Shown piece after piece: positions 16,803-24,264 of a stretch of 28,291 bases of DNA. The number at the start of each line of letters is the position of its first letter. The first letter of the stretch is position 1. The position numbers and the translations under genes were made by a program. The notes below the pieces were generated by a model. That model did no database searches. It was given only the letters and a program-made list of their open reading frames with translations, and was not told the DNA's origin. This DNA is from an uncultured Lachnospiraceae bacterium (GTDB lineage: Bacteria > Bacillota > Clostridia > Lachnospirales > Lachnospiraceae): the NCBI GenBank assembly GCA_934370915.1, contig CAKRNI010000007.1:1-28291 (forward strand), in the 5' to 3' direction.

Positions 16803-18035
16803 TTACCACGTCTCCACCGTCCGCAAAAACTCCTCCATCGGGATCACGCCGTCACACACAAGATCTGCCAGTTCTTCCCGCATAGTCCGCATCCCCTGTG
16901 TTTTCACCACATAATCCTCGATCTCCCACTCCGGCCGTTTTTCCACTATCATTTTCTTCAACTCCCGATCCATCACAAAGATCTCATGGACTGCCGTTCT
17001 TCCTCTGTATCCTGTATTCCGGCAGAATTCACATCCGCAGCCGCGTCTTGTACTCCGGATCTTTCTTCCAAGCAGTTCCTGTTCTTTATCCGTAAGTTCC
17101 ACTGTTTCCGCGCAGTTCGGACACACCTTTCTCACCAGTCTCTGCGCCGCCATTCCGCATAAACTGTCCGCTGTGAGATATGGTTCAACACCCATATCTG
17201 CCATTCTCGTGATCCCGCCTGCCGCGCTTTTCGTGTGCAGGGTCGAGAGCACCAGATGACCGGTGATCGCCGCACGGACACTGATCTTTGCGGTCTCCGG
17301 GTCTCTCGTCTCACCGACCATGATGATATCGGGATCCTGTCTCAGAACGGAGCGGAGTCCCGATTCAAACGTAAGCCCCGCCTGTTCGTTCACCTGCATC
17401 TGGCTGATTCCGGGAAGATACCGCTCCACAGGGTCCTCAATGGTCACGATATTTACCGGCTGTTTTGCGAGATATTCCAGAAGCATATAGAGCGTGGTAG
17501 TCTTTCCGCATCCTGTGGGGCCTGTGAGATATAAAATCCCGCCGGGACTCTTAAGGATCTGCATCATCTTCCCATAATTCCCGGCACTCATACCGAACAT
17601 CTCACGATTGTCGATCTCTGTCTTCGTATCCAGAAATCTCAGCACCATCTTTTCCCCGAAAATCGTCGGGATCACACTGGTCCTCATGTCCAGACGAATC
17701 CCCCTGATAGTTTCCCGGAAATGTCCGTCCTGCGGAACTCTCTTTTTCGCAATATCCATTCCGCTGATAACCTTCGCTCTGGTCACAAGCGGCTGATGCA
17801 TGGACGGATCGAACTCCCGGAGTTTTGTCAGCATTCCGTCGATCCTCATGCGGATCACAAATCGGTCCTCCCACGGTTCCATGTGAATATCGCTGGCATT
17901 TTCCCGATATCCCAGCATCAGAAGTTCTTCAAGAATCTTTACCGCGGACTCCGCCTCTTTTCCCATCTGCCCCATATTTTCCGGGATCTTCTCCCTGTTT
18001 CCTTTCTTTCCGTCTCCGCCTATCGCAAGCAGCAT
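16803..18035 (-). CDS. GspE/PilB/ComGA-type secretion-pilus assembly ATPase
   Basis: A 410-residue cytoplasmic motor that hydrolyses ATP to drive pilin polymerisation. Motifs seen: Walker A GPTGCGKTT (172-180); Asp box TIEDPVE (198-204); Walker B DPDIIMVGE (234-242); His box GHLVLSTLHT (259-268); and the PilB/GspE zinc finger CPNC...CEFC (Cys305, 308, 335, 338). At 410 residues it lacks the N-terminal MshEN-type domain of PilB/GspE proteins (about 560) and starts close to the N2 domain (ASDIHMEP, 47-54), so it is nearer ComGA in plan though it keeps the zinc finger. AGGGGAG lies six bases before the ATG; it begins 19 bp after the last prepilin gene. It is the final gene of the operon, ahead of the terminator. 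No PilT-type retraction ATPase is present. Confidence 0.93.
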   Translation of the reverse strand: MLLAIGGDGKKGNREKIPENMGQMGKEAESAVKILEELLMLGYRENASDIHMEPWEDRFVIRMRIDGMLTKLREFDPSMHQPLVTRAKVISGMDIAKKRVPQDGHFRETIRGIRLDMRTSVIPTIFGEKMVLRFLDTKTEIDNREMFGMSAGNYGKMMQILKSPGGILYLTGPTGCGKTTTLYMLLEYLAKQPVNIVTIEDPVERYLPGISQMQVNEQAGLTFESGLRSVLRQDPDIIMVGETRDPETAKISVRAAITGHLVLSTLHTKSAAGGITRMADMGVEPYLTADSLCGMAAQRLVRKVCPNCAETVELTDKEQELLGRKIRSTRRGCGCEFCRNTGYRGRTAVHEIFVMDRELKKMIVEKRPEWEIEDYVVKTQGMRTMREELADLVCDGVIPMEEFLRTVETW

Positions 18036-18053
18036 CTTGATCTCCCCTTACCT

Positions 18054-18476
18054 CTATTCTCTCATGGCATTTCCGTCCGTGTAAACTGCCTCCCCTGCAT
18101 CACCGGGATACAAAATATTTCCTGCCCTCTCATAGAGAATCCGTTCGCCATCGGACACATGAACCCTGAAGAATATCCGGTATCCACCCACATCCTCTAT
18201 GGAAATTTCCGGCACCAGATCATTCTCACCGAACTTATCCAGGGAAATATCTTCTAAATCTTCCCATCGGATCGAACCTGTCTGCAGCCCGTCTGTCACA
18301 TACCGGAAGACGGCATCTCCGACCATTTCCGCATGTTCCTGCTCCTCTGCCCGTTCCAAAACCCGGAAAAGCATCCGTCTCATCGGAAAGATCAGAAGTA
18401 AAAGCAGTCCAAACAGCAGGACCACCGTCATGACTTCCACCAGAGTGAAGCCGCCTCGTTTATTCTTCATCCGCAA
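18054..18476 (-). CDS. Prepilin-like protein (type IV pilin/pseudopilin)
   Basis: About 140 residues. It has the class III signal peptide: a short basic leader, then GG|FTLVEVMTVVLLFGLLLLLIF, with cleavage expected after the second Gly and Glu at mature position 5, followed by a hydrophobic helix of about 20 residues. The C-terminal head is acidic and small, fitting a minor pilin or pseudopilin. It overlaps the preceding gene by 17 bp. Two starts are possible: a TTG at 18476, six bases after GGAGG, and an ATG at 18470, twelve bases after it. The spacing favours TTG and the codon favours ATG. Processing by the prepilin peptidase of the same operon is expected. Confidence 0.82.
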   Translation of the reverse strand: MRMKNKRGGFTLVEVMTVVLLFGLLLLLIFPMRRMLFRVLERAEEQEHAEMVGDAVFRYVTDGLQTGSIRWEDLEDISLDKFGENDLVPEISIEDVGGYRIFFRVHVSDGERILYERAGNILYPGDAGEAVYTDGNAMRE

Positions 18477-18813
18477 AACTCTCCTCCATTGCTGCCTCTC
18501 TGAGCCAAAAACCTGAAACAGAACGGCCGCTGTTACTCTCCGTTGCTTTCATGCAATATCCTGGTTCTACGAATTCTTCCCCGCCGATCTCCAGATGGAT
18601 CTCTGCGGCTGTTCCGTATTCCGCATTTCCCGCCGCGCGTTCCAGACTGACTGCCGCCGCGGAGAGTTCCCGGCTTCTCCGGATTACTCTGGAATATCCG
18701 GAAACACAGGAGAAAACAGCCTTTGACACCAGTATCAGAATAAAGAATGCCGCCATCAATTCCACTAATGTCATACCATCATGGTCCAAAAAACGTTTCG
18801 TTCTCTTCCTCAT
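18460..18813 (-). CDS. Prepilin-like protein (type IV pilin/pseudopilin)
   Basis: A 117-residue protein with a basic leader of 13 residues, then G13|MTLVELMAAFFILILV: cleavage after Gly, Met at mature position 1, Glu at position 5 and a hydrophobic helix. Met at mature +1 instead of Phe is tolerated in pilins and typical of minor ones. The start ATG overlaps the previous stop as ATGA, and GGAGG lies seven bases upstream, so translation is probably coupled. The head is too short for a major pilin. Its exact position in the filament (tip or shaft) cannot be told. Confidence 0.82.
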   Translation of the reverse strand: MRKRTKRFLDHDGMTLVELMAAFFILILVSKAVFSCVSGYSRVIRRSRELSAAAVSLERAAGNAEYGTAAEIHLEIGGEEFVEPGYCMKATESNSGRSVSGFWLREAAMEESFADEE

Positions 18814-19283
18814 GGCTCATCCTCCGTTTCCTCTTTCCGATCCTCGTCAGATGGTGTATACACGGACAACTGCTCCCTTTTCAGAATCATTGACGCACTT
18901 TCTTTCTGATTTCCGACCGAACACTCCGCATGCAGAACCAGACCGGAACCGTCCGCATTCCAGAAAGATGACACGGTCATTTCAATCGCTTCCGGCTCTT
19001 CGTCACCGGTATCCGCCCAGATCACACCATCTGTTTTCGGAAGACCGCGTTCCGAGACAAGTTCTTCGATAAGCTCCGATGGCTCTTCCCTCAGGATCTT
19101 TTCCGCGAGAACCTGCACTGCCGTCTCCGCAGCCAGCCTCGCCTGCGTTTTCGCAATGTTCCGCTCTGCCCGGGCATAGCTTCTGGACGCAGAGGAAAAC
19201 AGCAGCGTTCCAATGACCATGACAAGCATGACTGTCATCAGCACTTCCGCCATGACAAAACCACCATTCCCACTCTTTTTCAC
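18810..19283 (-). CDS. Prepilin-like protein with non-consensus +1 to +4 residues
   Basis: 157 residues from a GTG start at 19283, which has GAGGGGG seven bases upstream and sits 15 bp after the preceding gene's stop. A longer frame to 19328 would overlap that gene and has no better site. The product starts MKKSGNGG|FVMAEVLMTVMLVMVIG: cleavage after Gly8, Phe at mature 1, Glu at 5, then the hydrophobic helix. The head is acidic with a coiled-coil-prone stretch (ERNIAKTQARLAAETAVQVL) and a long acidic tail. The largest of the three prepilins, it may be the major subunit or a GspK/ComGG-like minor one; the sequence does not decide. Confidence 0.8.
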   Translation of the reverse strand: MKKSGNGGFVMAEVLMTVMLVMVIGTLLFSSASRSYARAERNIAKTQARLAAETAVQVLAEKILREEPSELIEELVSERGLPKTDGVIWADTGDEEPEAIEMTVSSFWNADGSGLVLHAECSVGNQKESASMILKREQLSVYTPSDEDRKEETEDEP

Positions 19284-19297
19284 CCTGTTTCCCCCTC

Positions 19298-20341
19298 TCA
19301 GCCGCCAATGCTTCCGTACATATTCCAAATCGGTTCCATAATTCCGAGGATCAAAAATCCTGTGAGTGCACCGATGAGCAGGATCATCGCCGGTTCCAGA
19401 AGATTCATCAGTTTCGTGAGGGCCAGATCCGCCTCATGTTCATAGTTCTCCGCCAGTCTCCTTAACATCTCGTCGAGACAGCCTGCCTCCTCACCTGTGA
19501 CGATCACCACTGCCAGTTTTTTATCGAAACAGCCGCTTTCCCGGATCGCCTCGCTGAGCAGCTTTCCATTTTCCACACGTTCCATGATCCTCCGAATACT
19601 TCCGTCCAGATACCGGTTTCCGATCGTCCCCATTGTATACTTTAAACAAAATGGGATCGGCAGTCCACTGGAGTAGAGACTCGACATATTTTCGCAGAAC
19701 CTTGCAGTACATATGATCTTCACCTGTCTTCCGAGAACGGGCAGAAAACACAGCATCCGGTCATATCCACATCGAATCCCCGGTCTCGTGATCAGAAATT
19801 CCACTGCCGCAAGGATGATCAGCGCAGCCGCCGGAAGAAAATACCGGTATTCATACAGGAAATGGCTCATGTCCATCAAAACTTTCGTGAGAAACGGAAG
19901 TTCTGCGTCCGCCAAAAGCGGTTCCAGCGTCGGCAGAATTGCGAGAAAGACGAACATGATCAGAAAGATCATCATCAGGAGCAGGATCTTCGGGTACAGC
20001 ATGGCGCCGCGGATCTTTCCCTCCGTCCGATGTTCCTTCTCGTAATGTGTTGACAGACGCATGGTCGCTGCTCCGAGATGACCTCCCATCTCTGCCGACC
20101 GGATCATCTGAACTGCCAGCTCCGGAAAACATCCTGTCGCTGCCATCGCATCGCCGATCAACATTCCATCATTCATCCGCAGCCTGAGATCCCGACACGC
20201 TGTGGAAAATCTTTTATCCGTTTCATCTGTTTCCATGATCTCGAGTGCCTTTGGAACCGGCAGTCCGGAACCTATCAGAACCGAAAACTGTCTGAAAAAC
20301 TCCGACAATTTTTCCGTTCCAAGTTTCCTTTTCTTTTGCAT
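19298..20341 (-). CDS. GspF/PilC/ComGB-family inner-membrane platform protein
   Basis: A 347-residue polytopic protein forming the membrane platform for the assembly ATPase. Seen: two related GspF domains (about 10-130 and 205-330), each with the LS..G.P...AL and E..G.L hallmarks (FSVLIGSGLPVPKALEIME and MSSLYSSGLPIPFCLKYTM; GEEAGCLDEMLRRLAENYE), and three membrane segments near residues 120-140, 165-185 and 312-333. The length is somewhat below PilC (about 400) and close to ComGB. GGGGAG lies about seven bases upstream of the ATG. It is the second gene of the operon, 33 bp after the prepilin peptidase gene. Confidence 0.92.
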   Translation of the reverse strand: MQKKRKLGTEKLSEFFRQFSVLIGSGLPVPKALEIMETDETDKRFSTACRDLRLRMNDGMLIGDAMAATGCFPELAVQMIRSAEMGGHLGAATMRLSTHYEKEHRTEGKIRGAMLYPKILLLMMIFLIMFVFLAILPTLEPLLADAELPFLTKVLMDMSHFLYEYRYFLPAAALIILAAVEFLITRPGIRCGYDRMLCFLPVLGRQVKIICTARFCENMSSLYSSGLPIPFCLKYTMGTIGNRYLDGSIRRIMERVENGKLLSEAIRESGCFDKKLAVVIVTGEEAGCLDEMLRRLAENYEHEADLALTKLMNLLEPAMILLIGALTGFLILGIMEPIWNMYGSIGG

Positions 20342-20374
20342 AACATATCTCCCCGCCTTTATTGGTCCGGATTT

Positions 20375-20845
20375 TTACCAGGTCAGCCCAAAGAACAGGC
20401 CGATGATCTGATCGCCCCGGAGTTTTGCAGCATACAATCCCAAGCATAGCGCTGGAGCAAAAGGAATTCTTGCTCTCTCTCCAAATTTCACTTTTCCGGA
20501 TATCAGCAGGATCACCGCCTGAAGTCCACCGAAAAAGAATCCTGTAACTGTCCCCACCAGACACATCTTCCATCCGAGATAAAATCCCATAACTGCCAGA
20601 AGTCTGATATCCCCGCCGCCGAACGCACCGTCAATGAAACAATCTGTAATATACATCGGAAGCGCCACGGAAAAGCATCCGATGATCCGGGCGGTAAAAG
20701 AAATTTCCGGCTCCGCAGGCACAGACATCACCGCCAGAATTACTAATGGAACCAACACGTTATCCGGTATCGTCATCGTCCGGATATCCGTCCATATGAT
20801 CCGGATAAACACTGCCGCAAGACATAGATCCATACAAAGTTTCAT
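20375..20845 (-). CDS. Type IV prepilin peptidase (A24 aspartic protease), short form
   Basis: A 156-residue membrane protease that cleaves prepilin leaders. The two catalytic aspartates are visible: Asp20 in WTDIRTMTIPD and Asp79 in the GxGD motif FGGGD, surrounded by five or six hydrophobic helices. The N-terminal methyltransferase domain with paired CxxC motifs of PilD/ComC is absent, so N-methylation is not expected from this protein. An upstream ATG at 20929 is open in frame, but that extension would run through the terminator hairpin at 20895-20919; the ATG at 20845 has GGAGGGG five bases upstream and is preferred. It is the first gene of the pilus-like operon. Confidence 0.88.
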   Translation of the reverse strand: MKLCMDLCLAAVFIRIIWTDIRTMTIPDNVLVPLVILAVMSVPAEPEISFTARIIGCFSVALPMYITDCFIDGAFGGGDIRLLAVMGFYLGWKMCLVGTVTGFFFGGLQAVILLISGKVKFGERARIPFAPALCLGLYAAKLRGDQIIGLFFGLTW

Positions 20846-20890
20846 ACGCCCCTCCATAAAAGTGTATTCCGGCGCTCCCTCTGTTACATG

Positions 20891-20919
20891 AAAAGCGGCG
20901 CAGTTATCCACTGCACCGC
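20891..20919 (-). terminator. Intrinsic terminator of the ABC transporter operon
   Basis: On the minus strand GCGGTGCAG and CTGCGCCGC (20911-20919 and 20895-20903) form a 9-bp stem with one G-U pair and a 7-base loop, followed by four T's. It lies about 50 bp past the stop of the last ATPase gene. A TTGACT sequence just before it could be a -35 for the pilus-like operon, but I find no convincing -10. Confidence 0.7.
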
Positions 20920-20969
20920 ATAGAGTCAAAATTTTTATGTTTTCATTTTACGGAATCCATCCATGCTTG

Positions 20970-21599
20970 TCAATTCATTGTCCGCAGATGGACCACTCGG
21001 TCACACACCTTCTCCAGAAGCTCCGGCGAATGACTCACCGCGATCATTCCCATATCCCGGCGCTTCAGTTCCTTTAAAACAAAGTCCCATATCTGCCCCT
21101 GGGTAATGAGATCTAACATCGTCGTCATCTCGTCCGCGATCAGGAGTTTTGTCCGTCTCCCCAGCGCCCTCGCAATGCAGAAGCGCTGAAGCTCTCCGCC
21201 GGAAACCTCCACCGGAAACCGGTCTTTCCACTCATCCCGGATTCCAAGTCCCGTCTCGATCCGGGCTCTCTCCCCGGGATCCTCAAAGGACCAGTCACCT
21301 TCCGCCGTCACCGTTCTCAGCCGTCTCTTCGGATTTACAGAAAGCTCCGGATGCTGCCAGACCATCTGCACCGGACTGTAACCGCGAAACGCGCGGATCG
21401 GTGTACCGTCAAGGAGAACCTCCCCCTGATCAGGCTTTTCATATCCGGCAAGGATCTTGCAGAGCGTCGTCTTTCCGTATCCGCTGGGAGCCATGATCCC
21501 TACCTTTTCGCCAGCTTCCACCGTAAGGGTCACATGGTTCAGGATCTGCCTGGTTCCCTCTCCGTATTTAAAAGAAATATCTCTCGCTTCCAGCCTCAT
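20970..21599 (-). CDS. ABC transporter ATPase (OppF/NikE-like), minimal
   Basis: A 209-residue cytoplasmic ATPase, the second nucleotide-binding subunit of the peptide/nickel-type importer. Seen: Walker A APSGYGKT (37-44), where Ala replaces the usual first Gly; Q-loop Gln82; signature VSGGELQ (132-138); Walker B LLIADE (152-157); H-loop His190. It ends right after the core domain and lacks the C-terminal extension typical of OppF (about 300-330 residues), as in NikE-type subunits. The start overlaps the stop of the OppD-like gene by 4 bp (ATGA), pointing to coupled translation. The substrate cannot be read from this subunit. Confidence 0.9.
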   Translation of the reverse strand: MRLEARDISFKYGEGTRQILNHVTLTVEAGEKVGIMAPSGYGKTTLCKILAGYEKPDQGEVLLDGTPIRAFRGYSPVQMVWQHPELSVNPKRRLRTVTAEGDWSFEDPGERARIETGLGIRDEWKDRFPVEVSGGELQRFCIARALGRRTKLLIADEMTTMLDLITQGQIWDFVLKELKRRDMGMIAVSHSPELLEKVCDRVVHLRTMN

Positions 21600-22435
21600 C
21601 TGCCATATTCCTTTCGCATCATATCCAAAATCTCTCCCGTATCACAGAGCTGTTCCCCGTCCTTTTCCCAGTTCTTCGGCATGGACCGGAACAGTGCCTT
21701 CGTGTACGGGTGTTTGAGATTCTTCTCGTCCTGAAATGCCGCCGCATCCGTTTCCTCAACGACTCTTCCGCCATAGAGCACGATAACCCGGTCGGCTGTC
21801 AGGAGCGCCAGCTCCAGGTCATGGGTAATGAGAAGTACACCTGCCCCCTCATCCGCCATCTCCCGGAAATGTCCCATGACACGGGTTGCCGCCTCCATAT
21901 GAAGTCCCGGTGTCGGCTCATCCGCAATGACCAGCTTTGGCTTCTCCATCACTGCCGTGGAGATCAGGACGCGCCTTGTCATGCCGCCTGAGAGCTGAAA
22001 CGGATACTTTTCCCGTATATCCGGCGAAAGTCCATATCGTTTTAACACCGCAAGACATTTTTCCTTCACCGACACATCCTTTTTTCCATTCTGGATCTGC
22101 TCCCCGATCTTCATGAGCGGATCCAGATAAGATACACTCTGCGGAACCAGAACGATCTCATGTCCGCGAAGGTTTTTCACCCGTTCTGCCGTCAGCCGCT
22201 CCCCGAGAAACCAGATCTCCCCATCCATCTCACTGTTATATGGAAGAATTCCCATGATCGCATGAGCTAAAAGACTCTTTCCCGATCCGCTGGAGCCCAC
22301 CACAGCAACGATCTCGCCGTTCTTCACGGTAAGATCCATCTTCTCCACCGCGTGGATCGTCCGTCTCGAAAATCCCCTGTCATACTGGGTAAAGGTGACG
22401 GAGAGGTCTTTTACTTCCAGAATCGTATCCTTCAT
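21596..22435 (-). CDS. ABC transporter ATPase (OppD/NikD-like)
   Basis: A 279-residue ATPase, first nucleotide-binding subunit of the importer. Motifs: Walker A GSSGSGKS (47-54); Q-loop Gln99; signature LSGGM (148-152), with Met in place of the usual Gln; Walker B KLVIADE (167-173); H-loop His205; and a HPYTKALF stretch (242-249) that begins the oligopeptide/dipeptide-type C-terminal region, though the protein is shorter than typical OppD (about 330). The stop of the preceding permease lies 12 bp upstream and the intervening sequence contains GGAGG. Confidence 0.92.
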   Translation of the reverse strand: MKDTILEVKDLSVTFTQYDRGFSRRTIHAVEKMDLTVKNGEIVAVVGSSGSGKSLLAHAIMGILPYNSEMDGEIWFLGERLTAERVKNLRGHEIVLVPQSVSYLDPLMKIGEQIQNGKKDVSVKEKCLAVLKRYGLSPDIREKYPFQLSGGMTRRVLISTAVMEKPKLVIADEPTPGLHMEAATRVMGHFREMADEGAGVLLITHDLELALLTADRVIVLYGGRVVEETDAAAFQDEKNLKHPYTKALFRSMPKNWEKDGEQLCDTGEILDMMRKEYGR

Positions 22436-22447
22436 CTTCCCCGCCTC

Positions 22448-23269
22448 CTATTCATGGACACTGCCCGGATCCAGGATCCTGCAGAGTTCCTGTCCGATGT
22501 AATGAAACAACAGCACCGTTCCCACGAGAAAAAGTCCCGGAAACAGCGCTAACCACCACTTTCCCATAGCCAGATATTTCATACTCTCCGACAGGATCAC
22601 GCCGATCGCCGGACTCTCCGCAGAAAGTCCGAATCCCAGAAACGTGATACTGGCTTCATGTAAGATTGCATGAGGGAACAGGAGGACAAGTCCCGTGATA
22701 AACTGCGGAATCAGATTCGGCGCCATGTGGAAAAAGGCGATATAAAACTTTCCTTTTCCCAGCTTTTCCGCAATCTTTACATACTGGCTCTGTTTTAACT
22801 GCAGAACCTCCCCGCGGATCAGTCTCGCCAGAGATGCCCAGTGGGTAAAGGCAATTCCCCAGACAACACCCCAGAATCCCCGTCCGCAGGCAAACGAGAT
22901 CAGGATCAGCAGCAGCATGTGCGGAATTCCCATGACGATATCAATAAGCATCTGCACCACACTGTCCACAAATTTCCCACAGACTGCCGCAGAGAGCCCC
23001 AGCACGAAGGCCACCACCGCGCTGACTGCCGCCGTCAACAGTCCGATCCGGATACTTAAGGAAAGACCTGCAACTGTCCTCACAAACATGTCACGGCCCA
23101 TCCAGTCCGTTCCAAAAGGATATTGTATACACGGAGCCGTGTTTTTCCTTGTAAAATCCGTCGTGATGGCCGCTTCCTGCCAGAAGCTTCCGAGCAGCGC
23201 AATGAGCGCCAACAGCACAGCCGCCAGAATCAACAGCGCAGCGCCTTGTATTCTGCGATTCTTTTTCAT
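22448..23269 (-). CDS. ABC transporter permease (OppC/DppC/NikC-like)
   Basis: A 273-residue inner-membrane permease with an N-terminal helix (about 10-30), then a short exported segment, then five further helices. The coupling (EAA-type) loop that contacts the ATPases is visible near residues 160-185 (IAEKLGKGKFYIAFFHMAPN). A FGTDWMGRDMFVR stretch (about 52-64) is characteristic of this permease family. The start shares one base with the stop of the OppB-like gene (TGATG). Confidence 0.93.
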   Translation of the reverse strand: MKKNRRIQGAALLILAAVLLALIALLGSFWQEAAITTDFTRKNTAPCIQYPFGTDWMGRDMFVRTVAGLSLSIRIGLLTAAVSAVVAFVLGLSAAVCGKFVDSVVQMLIDIVMGIPHMLLLILISFACGRGFWGVVWGIAFTHWASLARLIRGEVLQLKQSQYVKIAEKLGKGKFYIAFFHMAPNLIPQFITGLVLLFPHAILHEASITFLGFGLSAESPAIGVILSESMKYLAMGKWWLALFPGLFLVGTVLLFHYIGQELCRILDPGSVHE

Positions 23270-24264
23270 CAGCGCTTCGCCCCCTCTCTGATCCTCGGAT
23301 CGATCACTCCGTAGAGGAGATTTGCCGCAAGGTTTCCCGCTGCGACGATCACCGCCGTCACCACTGTGATTCCCAAAAGAAGAGGCACATCACTTCCAAG
23401 TCCTGCCGTCACCGCAGCCTGTCCAAGCCCCGGATAGGAAAAAACCTGTTCCACAAGGACAGAACCACCGATGATCTCACTGACAGACGCAAACTGCAGT
23501 GTCATGGCCGGAAGAAGAATGTTCCGAAATCCATGACGACGTAAGACCGACCACTCCGACTCACCTCTGGCTCTTGCGAACAGCACATAATCGCTCTCCA
23601 TGACCTCAATGAGTTTTTCTCTCGTATGCAGGGCGATGGAGGAAATTCCGGTTATACTGAGGGCTGCCGCCGGAAGAATTGCGTGGCGGATCCGGTCTGC
23701 GGCAGATATCTCACCAGCGTCCATGCCGATGGGTACGCTGAAGCCGATGGGGAACCAGTGAAGTTTCACCGCAAACACCATAAGTAACATCATGGCAACC
23801 CAGAACGCCGGGGTGCTCGCCACAAACAGAGAATATCCTGTGACGATCCGGTCCATTGCCCCGCCCCGCTTTTTTCCTGCCAGAATTCCGAGAAAAAAGC
23901 CAAGGACACCGGATAACAGCCATGCCACGAACAAAAGCCAGATGGAATTCATGACCTTTTCACCGATAACCTCCGCCACCGGACGGCGGTATAAAAGAGA
24001 TGTTCCCAGATTTCCATGAAGAAAATCTTTCAGCCAGTTTAAGTACCGTTCCACCGGCGGCAGATCGGTTCCCCAGTAGCTTTTCAGTCTTGCGATCTGC
24101 TCCGGGCTCATGGAACCCAGAGCTGTCTGGCCGACATTTGTCTGAAGCGGATCTATGGGGGAGGCTGCCAGGAGCACAAAGGCCAGAATGCTCACCAGAA
24201 GCACCATCAGACACATCCGCACTGCCTGTCTGCCAAACCACAGACCCGTTTTCTTTATTTCCAT
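23269..24264 (-). CDS. ABC transporter permease (OppB/DppB/NikB-like)
   Basis: About 331 residues; the partner permease. Seen: an N-terminal helix (about 13-33) followed by an exported SPIDPLQ segment, the family LPPVERYLNWLKDFLHGNLGTS stretch shortened here as WLKDFLHGNLGTSLLYRRPV (about 80-100), five more helices, and the coupling loop ARARGESEWSVLRRHGFRN (about 232-250). It overlaps the 3' end of the binding-protein gene by about 10 bp. The ATG at 24264 is preferred over a GTG at 24270; neither has a clear ribosome site, so translation probably depends on readthrough from the upstream gene. Confidence 0.92.
   Translation of the reverse strand: MEIKKTGLWFGRQAVRMCLMVLLVSILAFVLLAASPIDPLQTNVGQTALGSMSPEQIARLKSYWGTDLPPVERYLNWLKDFLHGNLGTSLLYRRPVAEVIGEKVMNSIWLLFVAWLLSGVLGFFLGILAGKKRGGAMDRIVTGYSLFVASTPAFWVAMMLLMVFAVKLHWFPIGFSVPIGMDAGEISAADRIRHAILPAAALSITGISSIALHTREKLIEVMESDYVLFARARGESEWSVLRRHGFRNILLPAMTLQFASVSEIIGGSVLVEQVFSYPGLGQAAVTAGLGSDVPLLLGITVVTAVIVAAGNLAANLLYGVIDPRIREGAKR

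Noticed and set aside
20846..20929. N-terminal extension of the prepilin peptidase to 20929
   Set aside because: The extension is translated from the terminator hairpin of the previous operon, and the ATG at 20845 has a good GGAGGGG site.
20895..20930. Promoter for the pilus-like operon at TTGACT
   Set aside because: The best -10 (GATAAC or ATAACT) has weak match and 15-16 bp spacing, and would lie in the terminator stem; not strong enough to annotate.
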